Of a DNA stretch of 40,336 bases, positions 23,670 to 30,689 are shown in pieces. The DNA comes from JAGXOF01 sp046545575. GTDB lineage: Bacteria; Chloroflexota; Dehalococcoidia; SZUA-161; SpSt-899. Made by a program: the position numbers and the translations under genes. The stretch covers positions 1 through 40,336 of the forward strand of contig JBKGZM010000012.1 in NCBI GenBank assembly GCA_046545575.1. The letters run 5' to 3'. The stretch's first letter is position 1, and each line of letters opens with the position of its first letter. The notes under the pieces were generated by a model. The model made no database searches. It was not told where the DNA came from and saw only the letters and a program-made list of their open reading frames with translations.

Positions 23670-23705
23670 AAGTTTCTTGAGTTCTTTGAGTTTGTTGAGT
23701 ATATT
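23670..23705. repeat. Degenerate 9-nt periodic repeat, four units
   Basis: Plus-strand units AAGTTTCTT, GAGTTCTTT, GAGTTTGTT and GAGTATATT, directly upstream of the thioredoxin-fusion gene. This is the fourth of five tracts with the same 9-nt period. Confidence 0.7.
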
Positions 23706-23726
23706 ATCGCACCATGTACTCAGATG

Positions 23727-24260
23727 CTAGGGAATAATCGCCTTTTGGATAAAATACACCGCAACCGCGACCAATATCGCATAGAAGGCCATCTTGATAA
23801 CCGAGACAAAGATATTCCGCCTCGATACCCTTCCCAGATGTACACCGATGAGTGATATTGCCGCGATAACCACTCCGGTTGATACAAATATAGCCTGTGA
23901 AGTCTGCAACCAGATGTAAGGGAGTATGGGTATAGCCCCCCCGAACATTGTGGCAATTCCATCGATGACTCCCGCCTTCAATGTCAATCTACTGTTCTCC
24001 ATCTCAAGCCTTGTATCCTTAAGGTCTCTATCAACCATGGCCTTCTCCACTTGGCGGAGATTATCATATCTCTCAGCACCTTCAGCAGAGAAAGCGCTAA
24101 GCACGTTGGAAACAGCGTTGGCCAGGGCCCCTCCCACACCAGCCGCAACTATTACCGCTGATTCAGCACTTGATGCCCCGATAACAATGCCCAATGTAGA
24201 GAGTCCTCCATCCACAAAGCCTCTGAAAAACTTCGCCCTTGACCAGCCGCCTACGGTCAT
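23727..24260 (-). CDS. VIT1/CCC1-family membrane transporter
   Basis: 177 aa with about five membrane segments. The family signature at the N-terminus is FVDGGLSTLGIVIGASSAESAVIVAAGVGGALANAVSN, with the Asp and Gly residues of TM1-TM2. A charged connecting stretch (about 60-95) follows, then TM3-5. VIT1/CCC1 proteins move Fe2+ or Mn2+ out of the cytosol or into compartments; the substrate here is unknown. It lies two bases after a DUF211 gene, a pairing seen in archaea, so the two are likely functionally linked. Confidence 0.85.
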   Translation of the reverse strand: MTVGGWSRAKFFRGFVDGGLSTLGIVIGASSAESAVIVAAGVGGALANAVSNVLSAFSAEGAERYDNLRQVEKAMVDRDLKDTRLEMENSRLTLKAGVIDGIATMFGGAIPILPYIWLQTSQAIFVSTGVVIAAISLIGVHLGRVSRRNIFVSVIKMAFYAILVAVAVYFIQKAIIP

Positions 24261-24262
24261 GG

Positions 24263-24529
24263 TTATTCCTCTTTAGGAGAGGCATTTGCCGTGACTTCAT
24301 CAATGGAGTGTATTGCTCCGCCAAGGTCCTCAATAGTCGACTTTATATCATCAAATCTCAAAGCGTCTCCTTCAACTGTCATTTGGATGGTCTTGGTGCG
24401 ATCATCTACTTCCTCGACGCGCAGCTTGACAGTTTCCACGCCATTTAGCTGAGTTACTCCTTCAGTATAGGTAAGGATATCAGGTTCATGGGGTACCAGA
24501 ACATCTATTATCAACTTGCATACCCTCAT
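24263..24529 (-). CDS. DUF211 family protein
   Basis: 88 aa, matching DUF211 (COG1888): IDVLVPHEPDILTYTEGVTQLNGVETVKLRVEEVD, then IQMTVEGDALRFDDIKSTIEDLGGAIHSIDEV. The family is mostly archaeal, with a ferredoxin-like fold, and is thought to be a cytosolic, perhaps metal-responsive, regulator; its function is not settled. An AGGAGGAATG stretch precedes the start. It forms a two-gene operon with the VIT1-like gene. The 174 bases upstream to msrB hold no gene. Confidence 0.85.
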   Translation of the reverse strand: MRVCKLIIDVLVPHEPDILTYTEGVTQLNGVETVKLRVEEVDDRTKTIQMTVEGDALRFDDIKSTIEDLGGAIHSIDEVTANASPKEE

Positions 24530-24703
24530 TGGACATTCCTCCTACCGGCATCTGGTTTCATAAATTGAAGGGATATGAGCCGATTCAATTGCGTGCATAG
24601 AGTTTTCAGGATCCAATTGATTCAAGGCAGCAGTTTTCTCTGAACCCAACAACCGGGCACTATATATTATGTCAACTACATCTTCCAAACCACTGAACCC
24701 TCC

Positions 24704-25099
24704 TCAGCGTTCGGCAAATCTGAGCGCTACCGAGTTAATGCAATAGCGACGTCCGGTTGGCTGGGGACCACCATCAAACACATGCCCGAGGTGGGCACCA
24801 CATCTGCTACATAGAACCTCGGTCCTCATCATTCCCTCACTGGTATCGGTATCCGTGACAACGCTCTCATGGGAAAATGGCGCCCAAAAGCTCGGCCAGC
24901 CTGTACCGGAATCGTACTTGGCCTCCGAACTGAATAACTCGTTACCACAACACACGCAGCAGTACATGCCCTTCCCGTCGAAGTTGTAATAAACTCCGCT
25001 AAATGGCGCCTCGGTCCCCCTCTGTCTGGTAACCCGATACTGTTCGGGAGTGAGTAGCTCTCGCCACTCCTCGTCGGTTTTGTATACTTTGTCCCCCAT
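24704..25099 (-). CDS. msrB: Peptide methionine-(R)-S-oxide reductase MsrB
   Basis: 131 aa. It reduces the R-sulfoxide of methionine using thioredoxin. Zinc-binding pairs CCVCC (near residue 46) and CSRC (near 96) are present, as are GTGWPSFWAPF, HLGHVFDGGP and the catalytic Cys in RRYCINSVAL near residue 120. A single-domain protein of normal length. A thioredoxin gene lies 1 kb away on the same strand but is not in the same operon. Confidence 0.95.
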   Translation of the reverse strand: MGDKVYKTDEEWRELLTPEQYRVTRQRGTEAPFSGVYYNFDGKGMYCCVCCGNELFSSEAKYDSGTGWPSFWAPFSHESVVTDTDTSEGMMRTEVLCSRCGAHLGHVFDGGPQPTGRRYCINSVALRFAER

Positions 25100-25272
25100 G
25101 TATCCTCCGACTACTTAGTTTATGTCAACTTGACGGTATCCTGTTTAAGCACATGGGCAGATACCTGTGTATTCTGATTATCGCTTCCCCACCTGCCCTC
25201 CGTCAAGAAGTTTGTGGCACCTTACCTCTGTTTTATGGAATTGTGGGGTAATTGCTTTGCCATCAAATGTGA

Positions 25273-25293
25273 TTGGTGCTAAAATAGCACCAA
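25273..25293 (+). promoter_or_regulatory. Inverted repeat upstream of the TIR-like cassette
   Basis: TTGGTGCT and AGCACCAA, 8-bp arms around AAAAT, 37 bases before ATG 25330. It is either an operator or a small hairpin in the leader. The 230-base gap between msrB and the cassette is otherwise AT-rich with no gene. Confidence 0.4.
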
Positions 25294-25329
25294 AAGAGTT
25301 GCCTTCTTGCCATGGAGTAGAGATACTAT

Positions 25330-25578
25330 ATGGATAAACAATATGCCGTTGACAAACTACAAGGGCGCCTTCAGGCTCTCAAAGAGTTGAACGCTAGTGA
25401 CCCGACTGATCCAGAGTTTAAAAGATGGCAACGCGACACGGAGATTGCTTTACAGCACCTCTTTGGAGAAAACTCGCGCCATGTCAAGGAATTTCAGGAG
25501 ATTTGTTTCTCACCACGCGCATATAGTTCTATAAATGCTGAGGCCGCCTTTGCCAATGCTTTTCAAAAGGGAGAATGA
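25330..25578 (+). CDS. Small N-terminal partner of the TIR-like protein
   Basis: 82 aa: MDKQYAVDKLQGRLQALKELN, then DPEFKRWQRDTEIALQHLFGENSRHVKEFQEI. This helical segment resembles the N-terminal region that usually precedes the TIR-like domain within one polypeptide. Here it ends at TGA 25578, overlapping the ATG of the next gene (ATGA). It may be a separate coupled subunit or the first half of a gene broken by a frameshift. The ribosome binding site is weak (GGAG 12 bases before ATG). Confidence 0.65.
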   Translation: MDKQYAVDKLQGRLQALKELNASDPTDPEFKRWQRDTEIALQHLFGENSRHVKEFQEICFSPRAYSSINAEAAFANAFQKGE

Positions 25579-26120
25579 CCTCCGAGACTCTTCTCCAATC
25601 AATGATTGGTGAAGTTGAGGAATACTGGACAGAATCCGATAACAACTTCTCCTCGCCAGAACATCAATCGCATACGTCCTCTAAGCGAGTATTTGTTGTT
25701 CATGGGCACAATGAAGCAATCCGCAACTCAGTGGCAAGGTTCCTCGAAAGAATTGATCTGGACCCAATTATCCTGAATGAAAAACCCAATAAGGGCAGGA
25801 CAGTAATTGAGAAGTTCTTTGATTACGCAGATGTGGGATTCGCGGTTGTTCTTCTAACGGCTGATGATGTAGGTCGCGCAAAAGATGATGATGCCCTTCT
25901 TCCTCGAGCAAGGCAAAACGTGATTTTGGAGCTGGGATTCTTTCTAGGACGGCTCAGCAGCGGCCGAGTAGCTGCCTTGTATGAAAATGACGTAAAAATA
26001 CCTTCAGACTATAAGGGCGTTATATATACGCCACTTGATGACGCGGGGGCTTGGCAGTTGTCACTGGCTCGTGAGCTCCATGCGGCGGGATTGGAAGTTG
26101 ATCTCAACAAGATTATGTAA
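25575..26120 (+). CDS. TIR-like nucleotide-binding protein (CAP12/Pycsar effector TIR type)
   Basis: 181 aa. Residues about 37-165 match the predicted nucleotide-binding TIR-like domain: RVFVVHGHNEAIRNSVARFLERI, DPIILNEKPNKGRTVIEKFFDYADVGFAVVLLTADDVG, ARQNVILELGFFLGRL with the putative catalytic Glu, and VIYTPLDDAGAWQLSLARELH. Such domains act as NAD-degrading effectors in cyclic-nucleotide antiphage systems and in stand-alone proteins. No cyclase or other defence gene is adjacent, so the biological role is uncertain. The start overlaps the upstream small frame by four bases. Confidence 0.82.
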   Translation: MTSETLLQSMIGEVEEYWTESDNNFSSPEHQSHTSSKRVFVVHGHNEAIRNSVARFLERIDLDPIILNEKPNKGRTVIEKFFDYADVGFAVVLLTADDVGRAKDDDALLPRARQNVILELGFFLGRLSSGRVAALYENDVKIPSDYKGVIYTPLDDAGAWQLSLARELHAAGLEVDLNKIM

Positions 26121-26228
26121 ACCACATAAAGTGCTCCAGTTGGCCACTAACCTGATGCAGAGCTTTGCATCAGCTGAGCCTTCACTCCAACCACCAGCAA
26201 AACGGATTTTAAAGGTATAGGCAATGTG

Positions 26229-26251
26229 AATTATTTCCCCAGGAAATAATT
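26229..26251. terminator. Hairpin between the TIR-like gene and uspA
   Basis: AATTATTTCC and GGAAATAATT, 10-bp perfect arms with a CCA loop, between convergent genes. The stem is AT-rich; it touches the very end of uspA on the minus strand. Confidence 0.45.
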
Positions 26252-26702
26252 ACCCCCTCGCCCGAAAAGGCGACGGTACCATCAACACCGGAACCGGCGA
26301 ATGATTGGCTACCCTCTGTGCCACACTGCCCAGTAGCCAGCGGGAGACCCCCGACCTGCCATGTGTGCTCATAATGACAAGGTCTACCTGGTTCTTCTCG
26401 ACATAGTCCAGTATGGCTTCCTCCGGCTGCCCCGACACCACCACGGTCTCAATCCTCGCTCCGTCTTCCTCGAGGTCCTTCGCCATCCTGGAAAGGTAAT
26501 CCTTCGCTGCATCCTCGGCTTTCTGCCTTGCATCGCGGACCATGTGCTCGCCAATTCCATAAGCTTGGCGAACGGGTTCTACGACCATCAGCAACACTAT
26601 CTCCGGCACGTTACACCCGGTCCCGATCGTCTTAAGATGCCGCAGCGTACACTCCGCTATCTCCGAGCCGTCCAACGGTGCCAGTATTTTTTGGTACATC
26701 AT
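26250..26702 (-). CDS. Universal stress protein UspA family
   Basis: 150 aa single-domain protein of the ATP-binding type. YQKILAPLDGSEIAE starts the fold (Asp near residue 10) and the nucleotide loop GxxGx9GS is seen in THGRSGVSRWLLGSVAQRV near 113-130, followed by PVPVLMVP. Such proteins help survival under stress through nucleotide-dependent signalling; the target is unknown. A TATAAT box lies upstream at 26776-26781 on the minus strand. Confidence 0.93.
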   Translation of the reverse strand: MMYQKILAPLDGSEIAECTLRHLKTIGTGCNVPEIVLLMVVEPVRQAYGIGEHMVRDARQKAEDAAKDYLSRMAKDLEEDGARIETVVVSGQPEEAILDYVEKNQVDLVIMSTHGRSGVSRWLLGSVAQRVANHSPVPVLMVPSPFRARG

Positions 26703-26775
26703 TCCCCTTTCTTAACGAAGTTTTCAGTCAACAGTTGCTTGCATTTAAACTTCAATAAACCATCTCACAGCCAAA

Positions 26776-26781
26776 ATTATA
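26776..26781 (-). promoter_or_regulatory. -10 box upstream of uspA
   Basis: TATAAT on the minus strand, 73 bases before the uspA start, without a convincing -35. The 145-base spacer between uspA and the ZIP gene holds nothing else recognisable. Confidence 0.35.
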
Positions 26782-26847
26782 TCAGGTTTTTCTTTCAGTG
26801 TGCGAAGCCCTCGCATCCCCTTCATAATGCATCAATCTCCCACAACA

Positions 26848-27684
26848 TCAACCCAGCAGGTACAGGCTTGCTGCCATAACCATCATGCCTGCCCCTGTGC
26901 CGATAATCACAAGGTGTTCCTCCCCATAGCGATGTGCCAGAGGCAACAGCTCGTCCAGACTTATATACACCATTATACCAGCAACAAACGCAAGAAGCGT
27001 TGATAACAGAGTAGGCGTCAGAAAAGGCATCAATATCGCATATCCGAGGAGTGCTCCCACAGGCTCAGCCAGTCCTGATGAGAAAGAATAGATAAACGCC
27101 TTCCGCCGGCTGCCCGTTGCATAGAAGATGGGCACGGAAACAGCTAAGCCCTCAGGAATATTATGGACAGCGATGGCAACGGCAACTACCAACCCCAGGG
27201 CAATGTCGCCTGTCGCTGCACTGCTAAATGTCACCAGTCCTTCAGGGAAATTATGTATGGCAATACCCAAAGCCACGAACAATCCCACCCGCATGAGAAC
27301 CGGCGATGATTGGTCGCTAACGGGCACAATATCTGACGTGTTCTTATCTTTCTGATCCACCTTGCTCCGGGCAGCAACGCGAGGGTGCGTATTCTCCACA
27401 TGTTCATGCTCGTACTCATGTGGAATAAGCATATCCACTACCCCGATGACCAGGATGCCCAAAAAGAATCCTATGTTGGCAACGGCAAACCCTACATCAT
27501 CAACAGCGGTCTTTAGCAACTCGGCAAAGGAAATATAGACCATGACGCCGGCAGAGAAACCAAGCATCACCGCAAGATACGAATATTTCGGCGTCCTTAT
27601 AAAATAGGCTACGGCACTGCCTATCCCTGTGGATAGACCTGCCAGCGTGGTCAGCAACAGAGCAAATCCAACATCTATGTCCAT
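26848..27684 (-). CDS. ZIP-family metal transporter (ZupT type)
   Basis: 278 aa with eight predicted membrane segments. The metal-site motifs HNFPEG (TM4, near residue 148) and HNIPEG (TM5, near 175) are both present. The His- and charge-rich cytoplasmic loop between TM3 and TM4 (HEYEHEHVENTH near 95) is typical. ZIP proteins import divalent metals, usually Zn2+ and also Fe2+ or Mn2+. It stands alone between uspA and the divergent recombinase gene. Confidence 0.92.
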   Translation of the reverse strand: MDIDVGFALLLTTLAGLSTGIGSAVAYFIRTPKYSYLAVMLGFSAGVMVYISFAELLKTAVDDVGFAVANIGFFLGILVIGVVDMLIPHEYEHEHVENTHPRVAARSKVDQKDKNTSDIVPVSDQSSPVLMRVGLFVALGIAIHNFPEGLVTFSSAATGDIALGLVVAVAIAVHNIPEGLAVSVPIFYATGSRRKAFIYSFSSGLAEPVGALLGYAILMPFLTPTLLSTLLAFVAGIMVYISLDELLPLAHRYGEEHLVIIGTGAGMMVMAASLYLLG

Positions 27685-27849
27685 CGAGAATCTATGCTTA
27701 TTCTACACAGGGCCTAGCAAAGTCTCAACGCCCCCATTACTTTACAATAAGTGACAAGTGTGCTAGAATACCCCCAAATACGACCAAGTCTTGCGGTGAG
27801 GCGATATTCTATAATCGCACCAACGTCAACCGCATGGAGAGGTGATACC

Positions 27850-28740
27850 ATGAACAGGTTGGTTGAGAACTTCTTGAACTATCTATCGGTGGAGAAAGGG
27901 CTCTCGTCGAACACCGTCTCTGCCTACAGGAATGACCTGAACCAGTTCGTTGACCTTGCCGGTGTTCAGGGCGAAGATGGGCTGACGGCAATTGACCACG
28001 ATAGGGTTCTGAACTATATCATAAAGCTTCGGGAAAGAAGCTATACGCCTACATCGGTCGCTCGCAAGACCGCTGCCGTGAGATCGCTATTCCACTACCT
28101 TGTACGCGAGGATATTATGAAGAAAGACCCCACTGAAAAACTCGTGGGGTCGAAGCTGGACAAAGCCCTGCCTAACATCCTTTCAACCTCCCAGATAGAC
28201 GAGTTGCTAGCTCAACCCACCAAACACGCAACGCCAGAGGCAAAAAGGGACAAGGCCATGCTGGAACTGCTCTACGCTACCGGCCTCCGTGTTTCCGAAA
28301 TGGTCTCCCTCGACCTTGATGACCTCAACCTTGATGATGGTTTTGTGCGCTGCTTCGGCAAGGGATCAAAGGAGCGAATGATTCCACTGCACGAGCAGGC
28401 CATCCGCGACTTGATCGAATACATTAACGACGCGCGACCACAAATCGCACCCGGGAACGAAAAGGCGCTGTTTGTAAACCGAAGAGGGCAACGGCTCACA
28501 CGGCAGGGGTTCTGGCTTATCCTGAAGAACTATGCCGAAGCTGCGGGCATCGACAAGATCACGCCTCACACTCTCCGCCACAGCATTGCCACACACCTGC
28601 TACGCAGTGGAAAGATGAACCTGAGAGAGCTACAGGAGTTTCTGGGGCACGCCAACATCTCCACCACTCAAGTCTATACCCACCTAACAGACGATCACAT
28701 GCGAGAGGTCTACGATCGGGCACACCCGAGAGCCAAGTAG
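27850..28740 (+). CDS. xerD: Site-specific tyrosine recombinase XerC/D
   Basis: 296 aa from ATG 27850, behind GGAGAGGTG; the frame is open to 27751 but those residues are not family-like. The N-terminal SAM-like DNA-binding domain begins VENFLNYLSVEKGLSSNTVSAYRNDLNQF. The catalytic domain has Arg in YATGLRVSEM (near 148), Lys in GKGSKERMIPL, HTLRHSIATHLL (His/Arg near 243), LGHANISTTQVYTHL (His and the nucleophilic Tyr near 280). No phage genes are adjacent and the length fits a chromosome-dimer resolvase, although C and D types cannot be told apart here. Confidence 0.9.
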   Translation: MNRLVENFLNYLSVEKGLSSNTVSAYRNDLNQFVDLAGVQGEDGLTAIDHDRVLNYIIKLRERSYTPTSVARKTAAVRSLFHYLVREDIMKKDPTEKLVGSKLDKALPNILSTSQIDELLAQPTKHATPEAKRDKAMLELLYATGLRVSEMVSLDLDDLNLDDGFVRCFGKGSKERMIPLHEQAIRDLIEYINDARPQIAPGNEKALFVNRRGQRLTRQGFWLILKNYAEAAGIDKITPHTLRHSIATHLLRSGKMNLRELQEFLGHANISTTQVYTHLTDDHMREVYDRAHPRAK

Positions 28741-28748
28741 GGCTCTTT

Positions 28749-28793
28749 AGGTTTATAGAGTTTGTAGAGTGCGTTGGGTTTGTTGAGTCGTGA
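28749..28793. repeat. Degenerate 9-nt periodic repeat, five units
   Basis: Units AGGTTTATA, GAGTTTGTA, GAGTGCGTT, GGGTTTGTT and GAGTCGTGA on the plus strand, between xerD and the amidohydrolase gene. It ends just before the -35 box at 28796. Confidence 0.65.
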
Positions 28794-28795
28794 GT

Positions 28796-28824
28796 TTGAC
28801 CCTCCAAGCATAGCTTGCTATAAT
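28796..28824 (+). promoter_or_regulatory. Promoter of the leaderless amidohydrolase gene
   Basis: TTGACC (28796-28801), exactly 17 bases, and TATAAT (28819-28824). The predicted transcription start coincides with the GTG start codon at 28831, so the message should have no leader. Confidence 0.8.
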
Positions 28825-28830
28825 TCAAAC

Positions 28831-29670
28831 GTGATAATAGACTTCCATACTCATATAGTCCCTCCATCTGTGAAAGACGGGCGAGACACAAAGGCTATTC
28901 AGGATCCACTATATCAATCTATTCACTCCGGACCCAAGCCCAGGATTGCCACCGCCGATGACCTCATCGAAAGCATGGACCAGGATGGGATCGACTGGTC
29001 AGTTGCTCTCAACACCGGCTGGACAACCCATGATATCTGCAAAAGGACAAACGACTACATAATGGAAGCAGTGAACAAATACCCTGACAGGCTGGTCGGG
29101 TTCTGCTCTATACAGCCAAACTCGAAAGATGCGGCAAAGGAAGTTGAGCGCTGCGCGAGAGGAGGGCTCCGTGGCATCGGGGAGATGATGCCACATTCCC
29201 AGAATTTCGACCTTGCCGACAAAGACCTTATGGAGCCGATTGCCGAGACCGCGAAGAAATACAACATGATCATTCTTACTCATTCCACCGAACCGGTTGG
29301 GCACATCTACCCTGGAAAGGGGAACGTGCTGCCGGGGGTGCTCTACAAGTTCATAACGAATTTCCCGTACCTTCGCACCGTTTGCGCTCACTGGGGCGGA
29401 GGGCTCCCGTTTTACGCTTTAATGCCGGAGGTCGCTGAAGCGCTGGAGAACGTGTACTTCGACACGGCGGCCTCTCCATTCCTCTACAAATATGATGTCT
29501 TTCCGCGCGTGGCCGACCTTGTGGGAACGGAGAAGATCCTGTTCGGAAGCGATCATCCTCTGATCACACAGAGAAGGATCATAAAATCGCTTGAGCGCCT
29601 GGACATGCCTCAGGAGAGCAAGGATGCTATTCTGGGAGGAAACGCGCGCAGACTGTTGGGGATCGATTGA
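28831..29670 (+). CDS. Amidohydrolase_2 family metal-dependent hydrolase
   Basis: 279 aa TIM-barrel hydrolase of the ACMSD/gamma-resorcylate decarboxylase-like amidohydrolase_2 family. The metal ligands are visible as DFHTHI at the N-terminus, TH near residue 148 (IILTHSTE), AHWGGGLPF near 188 and the catalytic Asp in FGSDHPL near 235. The substrate is not predictable. I chose GTG 28831 because the N-terminal DFHTH begins two residues later and the promoter fits exactly. The next gene, thpR, overlaps its stop by one base. Confidence 0.85.
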   Translation: MIIDFHTHIVPPSVKDGRDTKAIQDPLYQSIHSGPKPRIATADDLIESMDQDGIDWSVALNTGWTTHDICKRTNDYIMEAVNKYPDRLVGFCSIQPNSKDAAKEVERCARGGLRGIGEMMPHSQNFDLADKDLMEPIAETAKKYNMIILTHSTEPVGHIYPGKGNVLPGVLYKFITNFPYLRTVCAHWGGGLPFYALMPEVAEALENVYFDTAASPFLYKYDVFPRVADLVGTEKILFGSDHPLITQRRIIKSLERLDMPQESKDAILGGNARRLLGID

Positions 29671-30254
29671 TGGAAACGATTCGTGCGTTTGTTGCCATCG
29701 AACTGCCTGAAGAGGTCAAGAACAGCCTGGCAAAAATCCTGAGGGATATCAGCCCGGGCTATGAGAGGTCCGTCAAGTGGGTCAATTCCAACTCAGTGCA
29801 TCTAACGCTCAAGTTTCTGGGAAATATCTCTGCTGAGAGCGTGGAAAACATAACCCGGGCACTCACCGAGGCAGCATCAGAGACAAAATCGTTTACCCTG
29901 CAACTGGGAGGACTGGGCGCATTCCCGAACCTGAAGTCGCCCAGGGTTGTCTGGGTTGGGGTAGAAGGTGATGTGCCCACGGCGGTGAACCTGCAGGAGC
30001 AAGTCGACCAGGCCCTGGCTAAGCTTGGGTTCGCTGCGGAAAAGAGGAAATTTTCACCGCATCTTACAATTGGCCGGATAAGAGATAAGGCCAGCTCCCG
30101 CGAGCGCTCGGCCGTGGGAAGCCTGGTCAGTGACTATGAGGTCAAGGACAAACCCGCATTCACCGTTGAGCATCTGAGCCTTATGAAGAGCACGCTTAGC
30201 AGTAGCGGGGCGATATACGACCGCCTTGCCTCCGTGTCGCTTGACACAGAGTGA
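29670..30254 (+). CDS. thpR: RNA 2',3'-cyclic phosphodiesterase
   Basis: 194 aa protein of the 2H phosphoesterase family (LigT/ThpR), which opens 2',3'-cyclic phosphates or ligates tRNA halves in vitro. Both HxTx motifs are present: HLTLKFLGNI near residue 44 and HLTIGRIRD near 130. FVAIELPEEV is the typical start. ATG 29670 overlaps the stop of the amidohydrolase gene by one base, so it is translationally coupled to that gene. Confidence 0.93.
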   Translation: METIRAFVAIELPEEVKNSLAKILRDISPGYERSVKWVNSNSVHLTLKFLGNISAESVENITRALTEAASETKSFTLQLGGLGAFPNLKSPRVVWVGVEGDVPTAVNLQEQVDQALAKLGFAAEKRKFSPHLTIGRIRDKASSRERSAVGSLVSDYEVKDKPAFTVEHLSLMKSTLSSSGAIYDRLASVSLDTE

Positions 30255-30269
30255 CTGGCATGCTATATT
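30241..30269 (+). promoter_or_regulatory. Promoter of the FmdB-like gene
   Basis: TTGACA (30241-30246), a 17-base spacer and TATATT (30264-30269), a near-perfect vegetative promoter. Its -35 lies at the end of thpR and the CIRCE operator starts four bases after the -10, covering the transcription start. Confidence 0.8.
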
Positions 30270-30273
30270 TTAT

Positions 30274-30300
30274 TTAGCACTCTCGTGAAGGGAGTGCTAA
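30274..30300 (+). promoter_or_regulatory. CIRCE operator (HrcA binding site)
   Basis: TTAGCACTC at 30274-30282, a 9-base spacer and GAGTGCTAA at 30292-30300: a perfect match to the CIRCE element. HrcA bound here would block the overlapping promoter until heat stress. The element normally precedes groES-groEL or dnaK operons, not a zinc-ribbon gene. Confidence 0.95.
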
Positions 30301-30328
30301 CTTGTGTACTAAGAGGTTGGAGGTCATC

Positions 30329-30613
30329 ATGCCCATATATGAATTCCAATGCACTTCCTGTGGCTGCCGCTTTGATAAGAGGCAAAGCTTCGACGCCGAA
30401 CCGGTAGCTACTTGCCCTGAGTGTAATAACGAAGCGAGGCGTGTTTTTCAACCAACCCCTATCATTTTTAAGGGAAGCGGCTTTTACGTCACCGATTACT
30501 CCAAGGGCTCCTCGAATCCAGCTCTAGCCAACTCCAGGAAGAACGGCGAGCACGAAGAATCCGGGGCAAAGGAATCGTCCGGGTCAGGGGCAACGGCTGA
30601 AAGCGAAAGCTAG
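30329..30613 (+). CDS. FmdB-family zinc-ribbon protein under CIRCE control
   Basis: 94 aa. MPIYEFQCTSCGCRFDKRQSF gives the first CxxC knuckle and ATCPECNNEARRVF the second, followed by the family tail FKGSGFYVTDYS. A Ser/Glu-rich disordered end follows. FmdB-type proteins are small zinc ribbons of uncertain role, originally proposed as regulators of amide metabolism. I chose ATG 30329, behind TTGGAGG, rather than TTG 30302. The perfect CIRCE element predicts heat-shock induction and placement in the HrcA regulon. Confidence 0.9.
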   Translation: MPIYEFQCTSCGCRFDKRQSFDAEPVATCPECNNEARRVFQPTPIIFKGSGFYVTDYSKGSSNPALANSRKNGEHEESGAKESSGSGATAESES

Positions 30614-30642
30614 CTTACTTCTGGCATTTAAGAGATGATTGA

Positions 30643-30669
30643 GCCATTCCCTGCCAGGCAGGGAATGGC
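30643..30669 (+). terminator. Perfect 13-bp hairpin between the FmdB-like gene and dtd
   Basis: Arms 30643-30655 and 30657-30669 with a single-base centre, 30 bases after the FmdB-like stop and 21 before dtd. With so small a loop it would open in RNA, and no T-run follows, so it may be a repeat rather than a terminator. Confidence 0.45.
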
Positions 30670-30689
30670 GATACATATCTGGTGAGCCG

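Noticed and set aside
27850..28740. Tyrosine recombinase as a sign of an integrated element
   Set aside because: Length and motifs fit housekeeping XerC/D; no att sites, phage genes or tRNA lie nearby.
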